From NCBI GenBank assembly GCA_921293015.1, contig OV121081.1:2790001-2854000 (forward strand): a DNA stretch of 64,000 nucleotides, given 5' to 3'. The notes below the pieces were generated by a model, which was not told the origin of the DNA, did not search any database, and saw nothing but the letters and a program-made list of their open reading frames with translations. The position numbers and the translations under genes are program-made. This document shows, piece after piece, positions 35,906 through 50,300 of the stretch (the first letter of the stretch is position 1; each line of letters opens with the position of its first letter). Source of the stretch: Phorcus lineatus (lineage: Eukaryota > Mollusca > Gastropoda > Trochida > Trochidae).

Positions 35906-38900
35906 GATCCATTAAATCTATGTAAGGATCATTACTGAAATGTCTCTTCAACATAGAACTCGATAATTGATGAAGATTTGTCATATCCCCATATATTTAG
36001 ATGTGTACATATCCGATTAATATCTTACACAGCATGGTTATCGTTTATCTTAACATTAATACATCCTGTTACTGTTTATGGCTGAAGAACCTGTTGTGTT
36101 TCTGCACCATCTTGAAAGCTTTACATTAGCAGATGACAAACGCAGATCCTGATATATTGATAATGCCATGCATTGCACAAGTGTTGAGAGTTATCTCCCC
36201 TGTGCTGAAAGCTCCCCACAGTGCCCATAGCATTTCTCACCTGCGCAAGCTATGATTGAGATGCTGTTGAATGAAAATACTTAATGCCCCCCGCCATTCT
36301 GAATGTGCTTAGGAAATGTCGAAGACGTAACATAAGGATATCTTTTACCTCGTTGATGTATTTTATACATGATGAATCAGAAAAACAAACTCAGTTGGGC
36401 TTAGAGATAGAGTTCTAGATAAACCTGTTACTCTAGCTGTACCATTTATAAGGTTAGGATATCTTTAACTTCTCGAAATCTTTTCCAGATCAGTGAGGTG
36501 TGTTTACACTAACTGCTTTAAATAACATTTCATATTTGGTTATTTAGGGTAATTGTAAAATGCTTTTAGATGGACAATATTAGTGAGAATGTTTATTTCT
36601 GTCACAGATGTTCTTTTGAAGCAGGTTTCCTATCTAGAAAGATAGATCAATTATGAACAGCATGTATTTTAAACATAGCAAATAATTTTAAAATTCATGC
36701 TATTGGTTAAAGATATGTGAACAATTAAATGACTTTAATTCTAACTCATCAAAAGTAAAAGGTTTATGTTTTAACAATGACATTGCTGTATTTCTTACAA
36801 CATTTCATGATGAAGTGAAAAGCATGAAATGTTGAATTACTTTTGAGCATTCCTTACATCTCTCAAAGACAATTTTAAGAAACCTTCTTACTTAGATACT
36901 TTTTCTTCACATAACTGTTCCTTATAACTCATTATCAGAAGACAAAAGAATTCAAAACTTTTACTTCGACAAAATGATTGTTCAATTACTGCGTTTCTAT
37001 TTTTCTGAACATTTTGTCCGTGCCATCATTGCTCATAATGTGTACTTCACAGATCTGCAAGTCATTTTAGCCATCATTAAATCTAATTGTTATTATAGAA
37101 AATTACACCCCTCGTGTTCATAATCCCATATTTTATGTTCAGCACGGACAATAACCACAGCTCAATCATACAATTTAAGTTGGAATTGAAGTCTATAGGG
37201 CATGCTCTATATACTTTCCGGCCTTTTTAGCATCCACAAAAGACTTCTGGTAATTGTAGCGAATGAAATGCAATTATAACCACGTGGACAAAAGTGTCAT
37301 GTGCTGTCTTTTGTATCTTGATCTTGATTGGTTAAGGCTGATCATTGGCTTGTCACATGACCCCGCCCAAACTTATCAAGGAGGAAACGTATTAGTGTTT
37401 ACATTGGGGACTATCAATATTCTGTTAGTACTAGGCCTATAGGCTTCAGTGACCGACAATGCTTTCAATAGAATCTAGTCCTTAATCAAATCTATTTTAA
37501 ATCTTGATAAATGGTTTCAAATCTCCAAAGTCCGTTCAAAAACAGGTGAATATCCTTCAGGTGATTTTGTTGTCGTTAACAGGTGTAGGTTACCTGTAGT
37601 TTTATCATTTGTGTTGCTGTCTTCTGTTCAACAGCACTGTAGAACACTTGCTGAGGACAGTTTCCAGTATTTTCATTCATAATTGGACATTTTTCTTGTG
37701 CCTCCTCTTTTCATTCATGGGGGCTTAGAATAATGGTCTGTTTTGGTGTTTTTTTAGATAATGGTGAATCTTGGTTAGTGATAATGATAAGAAAGCTATG
37801 AAACTAAAGTTTTTTCTTTTACCTTTGCATTCAAAGAACCTTTTCAGGTAATCATCATAAAACGTTCTTTTGGGAGATTGTTTTGATTTGATAAAATGTA
37901 TCATTCAGTGAAGTTATAAGGGAATCTATAAGACTAGCATGGTCTGTATTTTCTCCCTTCGCCTGAAGTCCATTTCAAGTGAACCATTAAAAAGCATTAC
38001 TATAACTATCATTACAATTATTTTTCATAATATATGGAATTGACTGTGTATCTTGTGATGATATAAGGAAAATAAACACACTAATTTTTTCTGTTTTGTG
38101 TCACTTGGTTTCATAAAAAAAGAACTAGTGACCCAGATACATATAAAAGGTAGATATAAGATTTAAGTCCTACAAGAAGTTTCTATTGTGATAGGTGTGA
38201 TGAATTGCATCCATGTAGAACACAGTGTAGAGTAGACTCCTGATCACCCACTTATGATAAAGAGAAAATGGAGTCAAACTATATTCTTGTAACCCAGTTT
38301 TCTTTAATGATCTATTGACCCACATTTTATACAAAAGTTTTTGTTTTGTGAAGTACAAGGGTACTGAGATGTCTGTCAACTAAAAATAACATTGCTAGCA
38401 TAATTCATCTATAGATTTTATTGTTCTTATAAAGCTGAGATCAATATAAACCATTACTTGAGATAGGTTTAATAGATCTGGTTTATTTAATGATTTGGTT
38501 GAGGTTGAAAGATCCTGAACTTAAAATAAAAAGCTTCTTTGTAATTCAATTGCAACATTATGAAAACATGGTAGAAAATAGAAAGTAAAGCTGAAATAAA
38601 TTTCTTTAAAGTATTACTGATTTAAGAGATAGTACATTTAAATGAAAACAAAAGAATAAAAAAAGGGCTTATTAAATAAAGTAATAAATTGCCTACAGTC
38701 GAAAGAAGAAAACATTTTTGATAAAACCTTCTCTATAGGAGATCAATCAGTTACATAAGAATTAAAAATGTATCAAGACAGAAATACTCTCTAAAAGTAA
38801 TCACAAAAATTGGGATGATGTGAAAAGTTGCTATTATATTGTCTAATAAATTTCATTGTGCTAAAATGGTTAGAAGCAGTTACTGTGTCAGTAATATCAT

Positions 38901-40724
38901 TAAAAGGTTTGATAAGTGGCTATTGATCATACAGCAAGTTACCTTTATCATACAGACAGGTAACGAGCTCAAGATGATTGTTTCTATGTGTCATTATAAG
39001 TGATTGTTTTATCCTTTGATGTCAAACTCCTCACAGTGATTGTTCCTTTGAAACTTATCCTAGCAGGAAACAGTATGGTTTACTACAAGAAATAGAGGTA
39101 GAACCTCTTCAAGGAATTTTAGAAAAATCTTAGAAATTGATCTGATAATCTTACATGCGATTTTCTCCTATATTTCCATCAAGTGACTTAATTGATTGTT
39201 TTATCTTTAAGGTTATGATTAATTTGCCTTATGCTTTGATTATGAAGAATCTTTGCATCAAACACAAACTGTTTCATGTTAAGTATCAGATTTAAAGAAT
39301 TGTTTGATATTTCCTTTAATTAAGATGTTCAGCAGACAAAATGGCACCTGGTGATTTTTGATGTGAGAATCCTGATTTTATAAGTCTTTGTAATAGACAT
39401 TGATGGAGAGAAAAAATATTGCTCACAATGAAAATCAAAAGTTAAAGGGTAGCACATTAAGTCTCAACAGAAACAATCAATTCCTAATTTTTTAGGATTG
39501 ATTTTTTATGAAGTGTAAACTCTGTGTTATAAAAAACTAGAAAGATAATGCATAGTGATTGTTAATGACTGAGGAAACGTTAGCAATGTTTAAATCTATA
39601 GAAATATTAATCAAATCTTGATCATGATACGTTTAACCCTTTAATTGCATGAAGGATAAAGACGATTTTTAATGTTGTTGTCGTTGCCTATCAAAGAGGT
39701 CTTTATAATGACATGCTGAAACTGAGAGTGGCAAAAGGTCTCAACCTTGTATAATTGAATGTTAAGTAACTGTCCCCTAACATTTTTTTGTCCTGTACAG
39801 GTTTTTGCAAATATTCATCCACTAATTGTCTGAGTTGTCACTTTCATCTCAGCATGTTGTTGATAAAATCCATCATTTGGAAGTTAAGATGTCTTCTAGT
39901 CGTGATAAGTGAAAGACCAACATACATTGAGAATAAAAGTTAGTGGGTGATTGTTATAATTTTTTAAATAACAAAATGGATACTTAAGGTGCCGTGTGGT
40001 CACGTGCACAGCTCATAGTTGAGATACAACGGGGACAGCTTGCCACATGCACGATGAACTGCTGTACAACTGGATAATCTGAGAGTTTTAAGAGTTTACA
40101 ATGGATGAAATATTTGTTGAGATAGAACTCTGTTATGAACAACCACTTTCCTATTGAAACCAAATTTTATGATATACAATCATTAGACATCACATTACAT
40201 GCAATTTTAGGAAGTTGATCAAAACTTGCCGTTTTTGTCAAAATCTCGCAAAACTTCTAAAATGATACTGACAAGCGTAATTCAGCCAATGTTTATGATT
40301 AACAAGCCCATCATTGCAGAGATACGGCTCATGTTTTATGACAGTGATATCAATGATATCGCATGGAAAGGATATATGAAGCTGTGTCATGAGTTATCAA
40401 ACAATTTAACAAAGGTTAATGTTTTCAATATGGTTTCCATTAATAGCGGTTGAGATTTTTAAGAAGGCATGTTGATCAATAAAATGAAGATTTTGTTAGG
40501 AACGATACAAATCTTGATAGACATTGAACTTTATATATATGGTACACCAATACCCTCATTTATGAAACAAAAATGTCCATCCAAACTTTATATCAAATTT
40601 GTCTTCTTTACTTAGTGAATTTTTTACACAAACCTATTTTAGAATGATTCAGTAAAAGCTTTTGCACAGAAAAAAATTAGGAAACCTATTTGGATTGTAA
40701 ATTCATGTACTGACTTAATTGATG
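35906..40724. other. AT-rich non-coding stretch; GC-richer patches near 36100-36310 and 37200-37400
   Basis: No gene recognised. The patch at 37260-37400 has CCACGTGG (E-box), an ATTGG CCAAT-type site and CCCCGCCC (Sp/KLF-type), which together could form a promoter or enhancer. There is no transcript evidence. Confidence 0.4.
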
Positions 40725-40965
40725 GTGTAAAGATGTTGTAAGTTAAGCCATCTAGTACGTTTATGGTGTAAAAAAAACCTTGACTGCTTTTAGCATGTCA
40801 AAGAAGTAAGTGTATGATGTTGTAAAGTTTAACTGTTTTTAGCATGTTAAAGAAATATGTGTATGCTATTGTAAAAGAAAGTTTAACTGTTTTAGCATGT
40901 TAAAGATATAAGTGGTATTTCAATATTGTAAAGGGAAGCTTGACTGTTGGTGGCATGTTATCTAC
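40725..40965. repeat. About 60-bp imperfect tandem repeat, about 4 copies
   Basis: Shared elements: TTGACTGCTTTTAGCATGT, CAAAGAAGTAAGTGTATG and TTGTAAAG, repeated with indels. Confidence 0.75.
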
Positions 40966-41224
40966 CTAAGCAATTCACCTACATGTCTGTGACAGTTGAC
41001 CTATTACAATTTGCATAATCGGCTTTGATCCTGCACAGGTAAGTGGTAAAACAATAAACGATCTCCTTGAATGATCTGACGGAACAATGGTACTATTCAT
41101 GCGGCACTTACACGTGTAACTGATCTCCACATGGTGCTGGGTGTTCCATCATTGCATATCACTCAGCCCTGGCATCAATATCAGCTCTGTCAATAATTAC
41201 TGATCATGTCGAGAAATCATTGAC

Positions 41225-41641
41225 TTAGTTCATGGAGAATGCTTAACTTTGATTAGTTCATGGAGAATGTTTAACTTTGATTATTTCATTGAAAATGATT
41301 AACTTTATCTTAGTTCTTGGAGAATGCTTAACTTTGACTTAGTTCATGGATAATGCTTAACTTTGTCTTAAATCACTTTGATTAGTTAATGGAGAATGTT
41401 TGACTTTGTCTTAGTTCACTTTGTCTTAGTTCATGGAGAATGCTTAACTTTGATTAGTTCATGGAAAATGCTTAACTTTGATTAGTTCATGGAGAATGCT
41501 TAACTCTGTCTTAGTTCACTTTGATTAGTTCATGGAGAATGCTTAACTTTGATTAGTTCATGGAGAATGCTTAACTTTGATTAGTTCATGGAGAATGCTT
41601 TACTCTGTCTTAGTTCACTTTGATTAGTTCATGGAGAATGA
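41225..41641. repeat. 28-bp minisatellite, left part
   Basis: Unit TTAGTTCATGGAGAATGCTT plus AACTTTGA. Some units are replaced by CTCTGTCTTAGTTCACTTTG, giving a longer higher-order period. The array resumes at 42218 after a MITE. Confidence 0.9.
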
Positions 41642-41645
41642 TTAA

Positions 41646-42213
41646 AGTCATAGTCTCATTTTTGTAAGACAACCAAACTGAACTAATTATTATTCACGAA
41701 CAAAATCTGATCACTAACACAAATATTTCCTGTCGCATTTTCATTTTTATGCCCCTTTATACAGTTTTGGATGAAGCAGCTTAGTGGCGTATGCCGTTTA
41801 AGACCGATGAGGTACCAAATCAAGTGCAATCCCATCGCGAGTATGAAACACCGGAAATCTAGTCATCGCAGCGCCGATACTTTTGACAGACGCAATCTTC
41901 ATTGAGTTTACCACCTTTTTATTATTTCTTTATTTGAAAAGCGTAAGCTATTAGCTATTTTCATTGGATATTCAGCTTGGAAATTTTATGCGTTCTTCGT
42001 CACGGCCTTAGCGAAATGACGTGGCAAGGACTAACGCTCGCAAAAAACATAATATTCGGGTAGGGTAGGGTAGTTTGAACTTCAATATTGAGGGCTAGAA
42101 TGCCTGCAGAGTTCTGAAAATTGTTGCAAACGTCAGGGGAAATATTTCTGTGAGTGGTAAACTATTTCTCCGGCATTTATTACAATATGCCTTGCAAAAA
42201 TGAGACTATGACT
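41646..42213. mobile_element. MITE, family B (568 bp), inside the minisatellite
   Basis: TTAA at 41642-41645 and 42214-42217. The first 23 bases begin AGTCATAGTCTCATTTTTG; the last 23, read inward, begin identically, with a single mismatch (GTAAG/GCAAG). The TTAA belongs to the minisatellite unit (GCTTAACTTTG), so the empty site can be read from neighbouring repeats. No coding frame. Terminal sequence differs from family A, so it is a separate family with the same target preference. It carries GGGTAGGGTAGGGTAG near 42058. Confidence 0.93.
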
Positions 42214-42217
42214 TTAA

Positions 42218-42350
42218 CTTTGATTAGTTAATGGAGAATGCTTTACTCTGTCTTAGTTCACTTTGGATAGTTCATGGATAATGCTTAACTTTGTCTTAGT
42301 TCACCTTGACTTTGTTCATGGATAATGCCTGACTTTGACTTTGACTTTGA
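42218..42350. repeat. 28-bp minisatellite, right part
   Basis: Same unit as 41225-41641, more diverged, ending in short GACTTT repeats. Confidence 0.85.
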
Positions 42351-43799
42351 CGACTATCTTTTCCAGATTCCACATATGACATCTTTGAAGGGTATTTTAG
42401 TAATTGGTATAATAACTTGATATGCCATTAATTGAAAATTTAATTGCAATATTTATGTTTGTGTTAAACAAGTTTATAAAATTATGAAATTTTCATTTTG
42501 TTAGGGGCCAGGTTTTCAAAGGTCTCTTATCTGAATACTAAGCTGAATGGAACGAAATATCTGATATTGTACTTAAGATTATTTTAGCACCAACAAAACA
42601 TTGAAGCTACTGCCTCTGATTATGTTGTGCTTATTGTTCTTACATGATGCGTGCAAAAAAAGATTGTTTTCCGACAATTCTTTCAAGAAGGCATTTTGAA
42701 AGGAATAGTAAAATGAATGCATGGTTTCATAAATTGTTTTGGTTAAAAATTGCATTTTGTTAGCAACTTTTACAAAATGCATGGAAATAAATTGTTGATG
42801 AGAAAATTAAAGGAATGTGTTTATGACTTGGGTACATAGACCCCAAAAGGGCCACTGTGTACTATGAAACAGTCTTGAATGCAAAATCTTAAATCAAACT
42901 TTGTGGCCAAAACTTGTAAAAATGTAACTACATAATTATTCACAAAAAAAACTACCAGCTCTTTTGTTTTATATTTTAAACTTTTCTCAAACATTGTTCC
43001 AGATGATTTAGCGATCATTTTGTTGGTATATCTTCTTATCAATGCAAATCAGCTTATCTCTGATCCTAGTCATCCCATTTTATCTTATCTCACTTTACAA
43101 GAACAATTGCAATATCAGAACAATCTGTAATTTGTCTTTCTTTAAGTGCTTATACAGTGAAAGACCTGTTTGATCTGTGCTGACCTACAAGATCATTGCC
43201 CAGTGTCCTCTTTCATCTCCCTTTTGGGCCAAGAGCCAGGTATCGGGTATCAGCTCGTTTAGATTTATATACCTGTTATCAAGGTGTGCTTGTATTGTCT
43301 TCACCTGTCCATTGCAACGACGTACCTGAGATCTCTGATTGTGTTGTTGTCTTTTGCAGCAATAGTTTACCTTATATCTATAATTCTAAGTTCCTGTGCT
43401 CCATAGTAACAATGTTGCACTCATTACTCTCATATTTTGACTCAAACTACTGAAATCTTCACAATACCACAACAATCAGTAGCAGGTTTCATTGTAAACT
43501 TATCTCTTCATCATCAGCCTTTTATATGGTGTAGAGATGATTATTTTCATTATTTTTTTTATGAATATTTGATAGAATTTTGATTAGTATATGATTGAGT
43601 TTTAATTAGTATTTGATTGAATTTGATTTTATCATGTGTCAGGTAAGGGCAATATTTTTAACACTTCAAAAAGAAAATGTCCATTTTGCAAGTACCATAG
43701 TATTGGAACTTTGCTTCAGTTTCAGAGCTTATCTTTAGAAGTAGATGTCATTGAAGATTCCAATTTGGTATGAATGTTTCTTATTGCTGGTGTTATGAC
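42351..43799. other. AT-rich non-coding stretch
   Basis: No gene or recognisable element. Frames of 67-85 codons here lack domain features. Confidence 0.45.
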
Positions 43800-43960
43800 C
43801 TTTACGGGTAGAGGGATTAAGAAGTTGGTGAGATGTTCCATGGATTTACAACTTTTTTATTGCAGTATTGCGACATTTTGGTGTAGATACTAACACCTTT
43901 ATCAAGCAAGTTAGCATCTACACTGAAACAAAGCAATCCCTCAATAAAGAACTTGTTCTC
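43800..43960 (-). mobile_element. Penelope-like element terminal fragment with hammerhead-like motif
   Basis: On the minus strand CTTGATAAAGGTG (43894-43906), a loop, then a complementary CACC arm and AAAATGTCGC resemble the hammerhead variant in the terminal repeats of Penelope-like retroelements. The hairpin arms TGTAGATACTAAC (43882-43894) and GTTAGCATCTACA (43910-43922) pair at 12 of 13 positions. It is followed by GCAATACTGCAATAAAA. This assignment is from memory of the motif and is tentative. Only the terminal region is present; no reverse transcriptase or GIY-YIG sequence was found nearby. Confidence 0.45.
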
Positions 43961-46900
43961 TATTGATACAACATACTTATACAATATTTTGAAATTTGTG
44001 CAAAATATTCCAGATTTTCAAAAACTCCTCACTTCCCTTCTTAGCATGGGGGAACTTTAATTTGTCTCTTGCAACAACCCCAAGTTATACCTGATATTTC
44101 AAACCTGATAGCATCAGGTAGCTCATTTCATTATGACTGGCAATCAGCCAATCAGCTTGTGTTGTGAAATTGTCTAACTGCTGTGGTCCTCATGTTTTCT
44201 GACCCTGATTATCGTTGATCACCAATTGAACTGTATCAAATAACATGGGGTAGTCAAGATTTAGGTCGGATTTAAGTCATTGTCTTTGGCTGGTTGTCAA
44301 TAGATGTTTTTATATGCTGATTAAAGCTGTTGTCTGATGTGCATAGGTTAAATGTTACAACATTTGATAGTAGGTAATCACTATCGATTTCAAAGTTGAT
44401 GAGCATTCGTATCATGGGTGGTTCAAGTCATATTAAACTTGATATGCTATGATGAGTAGAGGATATTCTTACTTAACCCGTAAAACAAATTCTGTCTACC
44501 ATCTCAACTCTATAACTGGCACTGAATAGAATTTGTTCATATTGACACTGTAAAACACTCGGAAGCTTGATATTGGATTCTCTACCTCCCAATTAGCTAC
44601 ATCAACTAAGCCCATTCAAATACACAATGAAATGGCATTGATATAAGGTGTCCCTATGCCTGTCCTTGGCCAAGGTGAGTCGACTGATAATAAACTCCAC
44701 TTCACATTGCTGACCATTTTATGTTTTTATTTTGCTAAATAATTGTGCTACAGACACTAACTTGGGTTCGTTTGAATACTCATTACCACATCAATATTAA
44801 TGAATTTACCACATCACAAAGCTTTCAAAAATGCTAAGCTTTTTTATTTGCAACCCTGCCACACAAAATGAATCCCTACCACACCTTTATTGGTGGGGGT
44901 AGGACTAGGAAATTTCACATCTTTGTCTCAATGCTACAAAGTTAACATTCTCAAAATTTAGTTCCCTAGCATGATTGTTGGTTGAAAACAAGACAACAGA
45001 ATATTTTAAGTGTGGTCAAGACCTAATCTAGAAACTCTTCAAGGAACAAAATTTGAGCTGTATAGGGCAACAAGTTATGGTTTTGGTGAATCACCATAAC
45101 TATGCCCATTTTGGGGGAAGGACAATTAAATTCATACATGTTAATTTCCAACCTACCGAGTTAGTAATTTCACAATTTTGAGATTCCTAGCATTTAGAGG
45201 ATTTTTAAGATGTCTGCCATGCCAATATTTGAGGTGGGTCAGTCTCAGATATACAAATTTGGATCACTTAAGTCCAAGGTACATCCCCACAAAATTAAGT
45301 TTCAGAGGTGCAGCAGTTTCTCAGGAGAAGTTGAAAATGTTAAAAGTTTATGCTGACAGACGATGAACAACGGGTCATGCCATAGACCTATCTGACCTTG
45401 TTGGTTTGATGAGCTACAGATCAAACACATGTGAACAAAATCTAGACCGCTCTTTTCATGAAGTAATGTTTCAAATTAAAGTGAAGTTATTATTAGAATA
45501 TTGTCACCTAAAGTCTTTAAGGTGTGACATGTTAATTTATGATTATGTAAGGCTGAAATTAAGTTTATGTATCTTTGCGTGGATGTGCAAGTGTGCATTC
45601 AGATAATGCAAAAGACTGGCCATCTAGGTGCGATGTGAATATTCAAACCGTTGATGAGTTGTGTGTCAAGTGTCAAATAAAGCTATCAATAGGTCCATAT
45701 CTGAAGAGTCTCAGTCAGACCCCTTGATATAAAGATGAGTGGTGGGTCCAGGTTCAAATAGAGCCTAGCTATCTGTGTGTAATCTGCACAGCGATCTGAT
45801 GGTGACAGTGGACGGATGGACAGACAGACTGATGGACTGGTATGGAGAGGTATTGAGAGGTGTGGAGGGAGCCACCAGCTATTAGTGTTAATGAGCTACT
45901 TGAGGCGGCACTTGAACCAACCACAGAATCTACAATGGGAAATCTGCAGGAATCACCCGACACCTTGTATCTATACCTCGCGCCTCTAGCTGTCTGTCTG
46001 TAGATAGCGCTCTCAAATCTGCTTCTGTCTTCAAGATTTCATTTGTTTCTCTGTTGGAACTTCTCTCTTCATTTAATGGATTCCAATTAGTCATATTTCT
46101 TTCTGTAATTTGTATATTTCTGTTTACTATTCTGTGTGAAAAATGCAGATTTTTTTGGTAACTTAGAAAGACCATGCATGTTTTCTGAAATTATTCAAGT
46201 TTTCATCTTGTTTCTCAATTGAACTTCAATCTTCAATCTTTAAGGTTTCATCATGTGAGATAATGCTTCTCAATTAATCATCATTCTTTCTGTCATTTGT
46301 GTGTTTTATGTTTTCTTATGCTCAAGTTTTCACCTTGATAAATGATGGATTCAATTAATCATAAATCTTATTTCTTCTAAAGCTGATTAGTAAAAACACC
46401 AATTGACTTAAGCACCTCCTTCAGACTTCTATTACATACATGTAATTGTAAAAAATCATGCAATACTTCTTATTCATTCAGTAACCGTCTTTCTGAGTTT
46501 CTTTTGTAACGATATGTGTATTATCTGCAGTAAAGCCCTTTTGTTAATATTCAGTAGAAAATCAAAATGCTTGGGTATTGATTTATGCTCTTTTAAATGT
46601 ATTTGTTTGAATGATGAAGTCATTTCTATTTTTACTTGTACCTACAGAAGCTTGTCTTGAGGCAGATCTTATTCTTTAAGCACAGGAAGACAAGTACATG
46701 CACATGTGAATAGAAGGCTGCAGTGATTCATCAAGATGCAAAACATCTATCTTCTTCCAGCTCCAGAGCAAACTCAGGGAATGAAATGAGATATTTAACG
46801 TCTCTTCAACATTGTGAAATATCAATACTTGAGGGATGCATCTTTGCATATTGTATCAGATGAATTTTTGATTTTGCAAATGCCTTTTTTTTTAAAAATT

Positions 46901-47380
46901 ATTCTTTGTGGACTCTTATCTTGAAATCAAGAAGCAGTTATTTAGATTGTTCTTATCAAACAGTTATTGTCTTTTAAAATCGTGAGCAAAATGTTTCACA
47001 TAGACAGTTTTTACTAATTATCATCAATTATAGATAAATAACCCCCGAAAAGATTTTTCCAAAACATATATGTTCATATTTCATCAGTTTAAATTAAGAG
47101 AGTTATAAAGCTGGAGCTCAATGTGCACATGCAGTAGATTGTTATGTTGCTTCAGATTCCAAAGTCATAAAAACTGAATGGCCGCAGCTCTGAATGAACA
47201 TTGGAAACTGGACGTGACCCTCTTTGTCTGGCATCATTGCCCACTGGCTATTGGTTTGTCTCGTCCCAAGCTTCTGAAGCATCAAAATATCAGGCAGTCT
47301 GATGAAAGTTGTCAGTTAGATTATGTCAGATGTAAAAAGAAAGGCATTATAGTTGCTTCATTTCATCATTACCTTTCAAA
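43961..47380. other. Non-coding; possible degraded interspersed repeat at 45300-45380
   Basis: CAGTTTCTCAGGAGAAGTTG followed by AAAATGTTAAAAG near 45318-45350 is a phrase I recall from interspersed repeats in mollusc genomes. This is a weak recognition. A short inverted pair (CCCTACC and GGTAGG) lies at 44874-44910. 45780-45960 is GC-richer with GAC(G/A)GA runs. No gene seen. Confidence 0.35.
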
Positions 47381-50300
47381 AATGGTTAAATTTACATCTA
47401 TTTGATCTGTTATTGTCTGAGCATGATGGTTAAATTTACATCTTTGTGGTCTTTTATCATTGTCTGAGCATGATGGTTAAATTTACATCTATTTGATCTG
47501 TTATCATTGTCTGAGCATGATGGTTAAATTTACATCTATTTGGTCTTTTATCATTGTCTGAGCATGATGGTTAAATTTACATCTATTTGGTCTTTTATCA
47601 TTGTCTGAGCATGATGGTTATATTTACATCTTTGTGGTCTTTTATCATTGTCTGAGCATGATGGTTATATTTACATCTTTGTGGTCTTTTATCATTGTCT
47701 GAGCATGATGGTTAAATTTACATCTATTTGATCTGTTATCATTGTCTGAGCATGATGGTTAAATTTACATCTTTGTGGTCTGTTATCATTGTCTGAGCAT
47801 GATGGTTAAATTTACATCTATTTGGTCTTTTATCATTGTCTGAGCATGATGGTTATATTTACATCTTTGTGGTCTGTTATCATTGTCTGAGCATGATGGT
47901 TAAATTTACATCTATTTGATCTGTTATCATTGTCTGAGCATGATGGTTAAATTTACATCTTTGTGGTCTTTTATCATTGTCTGAGCATGATGGTTAAATT
48001 TACATCTATTTGGTCTTTTATCATTGTCTGAGCATGATGGTTAAATTTACATCTATTTGATCTGTTATCATTGTCTGAGCATGATGGTTAAATTTACATC
48101 TTTGTGGTCTTTTATCATTGTCTGAGCATGATGGTTAAATTTACATCTATTTGGTCTTTTATCATTGTCTGAGCATGATGGTTATATTTACATCTTTGTG
48201 GTCTGTTATCATTGTCTGAGCATGATGGTTAAATTTACATCTATTTGATCTGTTATCATTGTCTGAGCATGATGGTTAAATTTACATCTATTTGATCTGT
48301 TATCATTGTCTGAGCATGATGGTTAAATTTACATCTTTGTGGTCTTTTATCATTGTCTGAGCATGATGGTTAAATTTACATCTATTTGATCTGTTATCAT
48401 TGTCTGAGCATGATGGTTAAATTTACATCTTTGTGGTCTTTTATCATTGTCTGAGCATGATGGTTATATTTACATCTTTGTGGTCTGTTATCATTGTCTG
48501 AGCATGATGGTTAAATTTACATCTATTTGATCTGTTATCATTGTCTGAGCATGATGTTTAAATTTACATCTATTTGGTCTTTTATCATTGTCTGAGCATG
48601 ATGGTTAAATTTACATCTATTTGGTCTTTTATCATTGTCTGAGCATGATGGTTATATTTACATCTTTGTGGTCTTTTATCATTGTCTGAGCATGATGGTT
48701 AAATTTACATCTTTGTGGTCTGTTATCATTGTCTGAGCATGATGGTTAAATTTACATCTTTGTGGTCTTTTATCATTGTCTGAGCATGATGGTTATATTT
48801 ACATCTTTGTGGTCTGTTATCATTGTCTGAGCATGATGGTTAAATTTACATCTATTTGATCTGTTATCATTGTCTGAGCATGATGGTTAAATTTACATCT
48901 ATTTGGTCTTTTATCATTGTCTGAGCATGATGGTTAAATTTACATCTATTTGGTCTTTTATCATTGTCTGAGCATGATGGTTATATTTACATCTTTGTGG
49001 TCTTTTATCATTGTCTGAGCATGATGGTTATATTTACATCTTTGTGGTCTTTTATCATTGTCTGAGCATGATGGTTATATTTACATCTTTGTGGTCTGTT
49101 ATCATTGTCTGAGCATGATGGTTAAATTTACATCTATTTGATCTGTTATCATTGTCTGAGCATGATGGTTAAATTTACATCTATTTGGTCTTTTATCATT
49201 GTCTGAGCATGATGGTTAAATTTACATCTATTTGGTCTTTTATCATTGTCTGAGCATGATGGTTATATTTACATCTTTGTGGTCTTTTATCATTGTCTGA
49301 GCATGATGGTTAAATTTACATCTTTGTGGTCTTTTATCATTGTCTGAGCATGATGGTTAAATTTACATCTTTGTGGTCTTTTATCATTGTCTGAGCATGA
49401 TGGTTAAATTTACATCTTTGTGGTCTTTTATCATTGTCTGAGCATGATGGTTAAATTTACATCTATTTGGTCTATTATCATTGTCTGAGCATGATGGTTA
49501 TATTTACATCTATTTGATCTGTTATCATTGTCTGAGCATGATGGTTAAATTTACATCTATTTGGTCTTTTATCATTGTCTGAGCATGATGGTTAAATTTA
49601 CATCTTTGTGGTCTTTTATCATTGTCTGAGCATGATGGTTAAATTTACATCTTTGTGGTCTTTTATCATTGTCTGAGCATGATGGTTAGATTTACATCTA
49701 TTTGGTCTGTTATCATTGTCTGAGCATGATGGTTAAATTTACATCTATTTGGTCTTTTATCATTGTCTGAGCATGATGGTTAAATTTACATCTTTGTGGT
49801 CTTTTATCATTGTCTGAGCATGATGGTTAAATTTACATCTTTGTGGTCTTTTATCATTGTCTGAGCATGATGGTTAAATTTACATCTATTTGGTCTGTTA
49901 TCATTGTCTGAGCATGATGGTTATATTTACATCTTTGTGGTCTTTTATCATTGTCTGAGCATGATGGTTAAATTTACATCTTTGTGGTCTTTTATCATTG
50001 TCTGAGCATGATGGTTATATTTACATCTATTTGATCTGTTATCATTGTCTGAGCATGATGGTTAAATTTACATCTATTTGGTCTTTTATCATTGTCTGAG
50101 CATGATGGTTAAATTTACATCTTTGTGGTCTTTTATCATTGTCTGAGCATGATGGTTAAATTTACATCTTTGTGGTCTTTTATCATTGTCTGAGCATGAT
50201 GGTTAAATTTACATCTATTTGGTCTGTTATCATTGTCTGAGCATGATGGTTATATTTACATCTTTGTGGTCTTTTATCATTGTCTGAGCATGATGGTTAA

